A stretch of 64,000 bases of DNA, from assembly GCA_964433675.1 (NCBI GenBank), contig CAYSSJ010000005.1, positions 79,586-143,585 of the forward strand, given 5' to 3'. Of this stretch, positions 60,505 through 64,000 are shown one piece after another. Position 1 is the first letter of the stretch, and each line of letters opens with the position of its first letter. The notes under the pieces are model-generated. The model was not told the DNA's origin, ran no database searches, and was given only the letters and a program-made list of their open reading frames with translations. Origin of the DNA: CAYSSJ01 sp964433675 (GTDB lineage: Bacteria; Cloacimonadota; Cloacimonadia; Cloacimonadales; TCS61). Both the position numbers and the translations under genes were made by a program.

Positions 60505-61244
60505 ATTTTCTGATACCTGGACTTGCTGATATAATTGATATTCTGCTTATTGCTGGCTTAATTTACCGTATTTTCGTCATGTCCAAACGAGCAGGTAGTA
60601 TTCAGATCATCATTATCATCGTCGCTTTCATCATTATGTTTTCCATAGCCAACCTTCTGGAACTGAAAATGATGTCCTCTCTTTTAAGAACGATAAGAGA
60701 TAATTGGCTTTTGGCATTTATTATAATATTCCAACCTGAGATCAGGAATTTCTTGAATAAAATGGCTCATATGCATAGCTGGCAATCACTTTTCAAAAAT
60801 CCACAAAAATCGATCTATTCGCCGCTGTTGAATGCAATTTCGATAATGTCTTTTCGGAAGATCGGAGCTCTGATAGTGATAGAGAGGAACAATAAACTGA
60901 ATGACCTCATCGAATCCGGCGAAATCATTGATGCTCAGATCTCTGTAAAACTTTTGCTAACTGTTTTCAACAATAAGGCAATTTTACACGATGGTGCCAT
61001 AATCATCCGCGATGCTAGGATCTATGCGGTAAAAGTAGTGCTACCCCTTTCGGAGAAAGTGGAGTATGCACAGAAATTCGGCACCAGACATCTCGCTGCT
61101 ATTGGGGTGACAGAACAAAGTGATGCTGTCTCGATAGTAGTATCCGAGGAAACCGGTAGGATTTCTGTAGCTCGAAGCGGTGAAATATTATCCGATATTA
61201 GCATAGATGAGTTATCACAGTTTATCAAAGATGCTACCCAATAA
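60501..61244 (+). CDS. cdaA: Diadenylate cyclase CdaA (c-di-AMP synthase)
   Basis: Membrane-bound cyclase that makes c-di-AMP, which controls potassium and osmotic balance. The 247-residue protein has about three N-terminal helices (residues 5-75) and a DisA_N domain with LHDGAIIIRD (the DGA motif, about residue 158) and GTRHLAAIG (about 195). The second motif is usually RHR; here it reads RHL, so the last residue is not the expected Arg. The start is ATG 60501, overlapping the folP stop. It is followed by coaE, which it overlaps by 14 bases. Confidence 0.92.
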   Translation: MNFLIPGLADIIDILLIAGLIYRIFVMSKRAGSIQIIIIIVAFIIMFSIANLLELKMMSSLLRTIRDNWLLAFIIIFQPEIRNFLNKMAHMHSWQSLFKNPQKSIYSPLLNAISIMSFRKIGALIVIERNNKLNDLIESGEIIDAQISVKLLLTVFNNKAILHDGAIIIRDARIYAVKVVLPLSEKVEYAQKFGTRHLAAIGVTEQSDAVSIVVSEETGRISVARSGEILSDISIDELSQFIKDATQ

Positions 61245-61887
61245 TGATAGACCTCTGTTGATAGTTATCACCGGCGGAATTGCCAGTGGGAAATCGCTAG
61301 TCTCAGATTGGTTCGAGAAAAAAGGCTATCGTCTGATTTATGCTGATAGGATCGGACATGAATGCCTCAAAAATGAGAGAGTAAAAACAGAGATCCGCAG
61401 AAAAATTGGAGATGATGTCTTCGATAATGATGAGGTGAGCAGAAAAAAATTGGCTCAGCAGGTCTTTAGCAGCAAAGAGAAATTGGCGCAATTGAATGCT
61501 ATCATACATCCACAAATACGGAAAAAGATGAGTGAGATTGTCAGAACCAGTAGGGAGAAGATCTTGATCTTCGAGATTCCACTTCTGTTCGAAAACAGTA
61601 TCGAGACTTGTTTCGATTATGTCATCAGTGTCTCAGCAGAAAAAAAAGTGCAACTAAAGCGTTTGTTGAGAAGAGATAAGATTGATGAAGACGAGGCATT
61701 AAAGAGGATTAATTCACAGCTTCCCGATGAATACAAGAGGGAAAAAGCGGATTTTGTCATAGAAAATAACGGATCTATCGATGATTGTATTCATCAGCTA
61801 TCAGAATTGGAAAGCAGATTCGATAAACTGACGAAAAAACAAATCGAGTCTCTGGAAAATAAAAAGTTTTCCAAAAGAGTTTATTGA
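61231..61887 (+). CDS. coaE: Dephospho-CoA kinase
   Basis: Last step of CoA synthesis: phosphorylates the ribose 3'-OH of dephospho-CoA. The 218-residue protein has the P-loop GGIASGKS (about residue 13), the YADRIGHECL acceptor region, HPQIRKKMSE and the LIFEIPLLFE substrate segment, then RRDKIDEDEALKRINSQ (lid). The ATG at 61231 was chosen; an upstream ATG at 61207 adds eight residues. It overlaps cdaA by 14 bases. Length is slightly above the family norm (about 200). Confidence 0.92.
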   Translation: MLPNNDRPLLIVITGGIASGKSLVSDWFEKKGYRLIYADRIGHECLKNERVKTEIRRKIGDDVFDNDEVSRKKLAQQVFSSKEKLAQLNAIIHPQIRKKMSEIVRTSREKILIFEIPLLFENSIETCFDYVISVSAEKKVQLKRLLRRDKIDEDEALKRINSQLPDEYKREKADFVIENNGSIDDCIHQLSELESRFDKLTKKQIESLENKKFSKRVY

Positions 61888-61930
61888 CATATATTATACA
61901 TGATGAGAATATGACTTTGGAGGTGGAAAG

Positions 61931-62386
61931 ATGAGAAAGATAATAATAGTCATCGTGCTAATGAGCGCAGCTGCACTTCTGTTTGCTCAGGGCAGTACAT
62001 TTATAAATCCGGATTTACTGCGATCCAGATTTCAGCAGCCGAGTGTCATCAATTTAGACAATTTGGATATTAATCATTCTATCTCTTTCTCAGCCGGCGC
62101 ATCTTCTTCCGGGGAAGGATTTTATCAATCGCGCTATACCAATCACCTTAGATACAAGATCAGCGAAAAATTAAAACTCAATGTCGATCTCAATTTTCTT
62201 AATTTTGGAACTATGTCGCACGATAGCGGTGTAATGTTTAGTGGGAACGAAGATAACACTTCTCAGATAGTTCCCGAATTCTCTCTCGAGTATAATCCGA
62301 GTGATAATACCAGAATCATCTTCGAGTACAGACAGTATGATCCATACAGCTGGGGGAGTAGTAGTTACCGAGACAGACGTTGGTGA
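61931..62386 (+). CDS. Small secreted or outer-membrane protein of unknown function
   Basis: A 151-residue protein with a clear signal peptide (IVIVLMSAAALLFAQG, about residues 5-20) and a mature part of alternating beta strands (LRYKISEKLKLNVDLNFLNF, VPEFSLEYNPS, RIIFEYRQYDP). No lipobox and no named domain. The ending is Ser/Tyr/Arg-rich (SSYRDRRW). It may be a small barrel or a surface protein. Start ATG has GGAGG upstream. It follows coaE by 43 bases and meets the DUF512 gene convergently. Confidence 0.65.
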   Translation: MRKIIIVIVLMSAAALLFAQGSTFINPDLLRSRFQQPSVINLDNLDINHSISFSAGASSSGEGFYQSRYTNHLRYKISEKLKLNVDLNFLNFGTMSHDSGVMFSGNEDNTSQIVPEFSLEYNPSDNTRIIFEYRQYDPYSWGSSSYRDRRW

Positions 62387-62395
62387 TTGGAAACC

Positions 62396-63649
62396 TTAGA
62401 TCTGCTCCCAGCTATAAAAATCTTCTTCGATGATCATTATATCTGATTTTAATACATTGCGAAGATCATATTTATAAACATCATCCAAGCTGAGATCGTT
62501 ATCATTGAACATACTGCTGCTCAGAACTACAATTTCATTTTTCTTCGCTGAGATCTGTGCTTTTATATCTCCTATGGTCAGCAGTCCCGTTACAGTTACC
62601 GATTCACCGAAAAAGTCGTTTCTCACACTCTCTACCCGAACCAGACTTTCTTTGAAATATCCATTTATCTCGGCTGCTAATTGCGAGATCAAATGGTAAG
62701 ATAATGTGCCAGTTACAAACAAGAGCTTCTGCTTATTGCGTTTCAGATAACGGACAAACCTATTCCGATTTGCCATCCAATTTTCGATCAACAATCTACA
62801 CATTCCAATCCCGTTTTCCAATTGCGGATAGCCGTCATAAGAGTTTTCCGGTGGGAAAGGCTTGTTAGCGAGTATGTAGAATTCATCCGAGCAGTAGGTT
62901 TTAGGAAAATCTTTTGCTAGATCCAGAATCTCAGTAGCATTTTGGGGAGAAATCGGATCTAAGTTCAATTCTTTATCTCGGAATTTGGTCAAACCAATCG
63001 GTACGATCCCAACCGAGGCAACTTTGAGCCTGTCACTAGTAAGATCTTGTAGCGTTCGGACTAATTCTTCACCATCATTGTATCCCGGAACCACCACAAT
63101 TTGGGTATGTAGTTCGATGTTGTTTTCCGATAGGATACTCAGAGCCTTATCGATGCTAAAGTCATGTTTATATCTCAACATTTTTTTGTGCAAGCTTGGA
63201 TTGGTAGTATGAACCGAAATATATAGAGGACTGAGGTGTTGATTGATGATCCTGTCATAATCTTTGCTGTTTAGATTGGTCAGAGTAATGAAATTACCAA
63301 AGGCAAGAGAGAGTCTATAGTCATCATCTTTGATATACAAAGTTTCTCTCAAGCCAGGTCTCATTTGATCAACAAAGCAAAATATGCAGTCATTGATACA
63401 GGGGCGGCAGATATGCGGTTCGGGCTCAATGCCAAGTGGCGAGTTCCATTGTTGATATAGATGATAAGTTATCGGTTCACCTGTGTCAGTAGCACATTCT
63501 ATTTCCAGCTCATCATCGCTGCTATGATAATAGAGATCCAAAAAATCATTGATTACATTACCATTGATAGCTTTGATAGTATAGTTTGGCTTGATGCCGT
63601 AATCATCCGCTAAACTATGTGGAACTATATGATGTACTCGGAGCGACAT
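62396..63649 (-). CDS. DUF512 family PDZ-like radical SAM protein
   Basis: A 417-residue protein with an N-terminal PDZ-like fold (residues 1-70, VHHIVPHSLADDYGI), a radical SAM core with the cysteines of CRPCINDCIFC (about 80-90) and the C-terminal DUF512 domain (about 200-410). Conserved segments: VDQMRPGLRETLYIKDDDYR, HTTNPSLHKKMLRYK and IVPIGLTKFR. The substrate is unknown; members are common in anaerobes. It overlaps the start of a downstream membrane-protein gene by one base (TAATG). Confidence 0.9.
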   Translation of the reverse strand: MSLRVHHIVPHSLADDYGIKPNYTIKAINGNVINDFLDLYYHSSDDELEIECATDTGEPITYHLYQQWNSPLGIEPEPHICRPCINDCIFCFVDQMRPGLRETLYIKDDDYRLSLAFGNFITLTNLNSKDYDRIINQHLSPLYISVHTTNPSLHKKMLRYKHDFSIDKALSILSENNIELHTQIVVVPGYNDGEELVRTLQDLTSDRLKVASVGIVPIGLTKFRDKELNLDPISPQNATEILDLAKDFPKTYCSDEFYILANKPFPPENSYDGYPQLENGIGMCRLLIENWMANRNRFVRYLKRNKQKLLFVTGTLSYHLISQLAAEINGYFKESLVRVESVRNDFFGESVTVTGLLTIGDIKAQISAKKNEIVVLSSSMFNDNDLSLDDVYKYDLRNVLKSDIMIIEEDFYSWEQI

Positions 63650-64000
63650 TATTCGGCACCTTTCATTATAGAAGAGACCACTTTGAATGAATCGAGATCT
63701 TGAATTGAGATACTAATGGCAGCAGTAAGCGGTACTGCTACTATCATGCCGATAGGTCCCCACACCCAATACCAGAATATCAGCGATATCAAAATTATGA
63801 TGGGTGAGAGCTTCAATCCGGTTCCCATCACCCGTGGCTCTACCAGATTTCCTATAGTCATCTGCAGAGCAAAGAGAAGCCCGGCAACTAAGAACAGCCG
63901 CCAACTTATGCCATATTGTGCCAGACAGACGAGAACTGGGAAGACAGAAGCCATAATAGAACCGAAGTTTGGGATGTAATTCAGAATAAATAGTAATAGT
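63649..64000 (-). CDS. AI-2E family transporter, C-terminal part (cut by window edge)
   Basis: The gene is open to the right edge, so only the end (about 117 residues) is seen. The signature LNYIPNFGSIMASVFP is followed by helices with GNLVEPRVMG and LSLIFWYWVWGPIGMIVAVPLTAAI, the conserved region of the AI-2E/YdiK/PerM exporter family. Members move small molecules or ions; the quorum-signal name is historical and not proof of substrate. It lies upstream of the DUF512 gene with a one-base overlap. Confidence 0.88.
   Translation of the reverse strand, partial: LLLFILNYIPNFGSIMASVFPVLVCLAQYGISWRLFLVAGLLFALQMTIGNLVEPRVMGTGLKLSPIIILISLIFWYWVWGPIGMIVAVPLTAAISISIQDLDSFKVVSSIMKGAE

Noticed and set aside
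1..64000. CRISPR arrays, integrases, phage genes and intact insertion sequences
   Set aside because: No regularly spaced short repeats and no integrase or complete transposase pattern was seen; only the truncated RAYT remains.

Overview
The window looks like a chromosome segment of an uncultured or anaerobic FCB-group bacterium, most likely Candidatus Cloacimonadota (WWE1). The placement is inferred. It rests on two giant secreted C25-type proteins ending in a type IX secretion (T9SS) sorting domain, a diderm cell plan (TonB/ExbBD, beta-barrel porin, RlpA, RodZ-like protein, diaminopimelate peptidoglycan), an ADP-forming acyl-CoA synthetase typical of fermenters, and moderate-to-low GC content. 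Genes are tightly packed, and at least eight gene pairs overlap by ATGA (stop and start share four bases).

Left part, 1-10.7 kb, minus strand: gltX, glnS, an FMN-binding lipoprotein, a GNAT acetyltransferase and holB run into phoB-phoR and a small sigma-70 family factor. A promoter with four 11-bp Pho-box repeats follows, then pstS, pstC and the start of pstA. This is a phosphate-starvation module with an unusual embedded sigma factor.

10.8-21.1 kb: a small lipoprotein gene, a radical SAM/DUF2344 protein, a RodZ-like protein, a YfiM-like protein, dapF, dapB and an M20 peptidase (minus strand), then rlpA and psuG (plus strand). A bidirectional terminator faces a convergent PpiD/SurA-type chaperone gene.

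21.3-27.4 kb, minus strand: a TetR-controlled envelope export cluster made of an RND/MMPL transporter, a two-subunit permease (one subunit frameshifted), a LolA-like periplasmic protein and a DUF1302-like outer-membrane protein. Two matching palindromes, one before tetR and one before the transporter, look like its operators.

27.4-28.4 kb is a scar of decayed genes: the tail of a restriction-modification enzyme and the front of a RAYT transposase. From 28.4 to 35.9 kb comes an expanded macromolecular synthesis cluster: rpsU, yqeY, cvpA, mutS2, dnaG, rpoD and tRNA-Met.

36.1-51.5 kb: a TauE/SafE permease, an acyl-CoA synthetase fused to an acetyltransferase, and two tandem ~1,900-residue C25/T9SS paralogues. 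Part of their sequence is 100% identical at DNA level and the rest has diverged at synonymous sites, which suggests gene conversion. Both lack the expected catalytic His.

51.6-64 kb: AlkD-type repair protein, histidine phosphatase, purD, GNAT, an AroD-AroE fusion and an AroC-chorismate mutase fusion (two genes for four shikimate/aromatic steps), exbB-exbD-tonB, folP-cdaA-coaE, a short secreted protein, a DUF512 radical SAM protein and a partial AI-2E-type permease.
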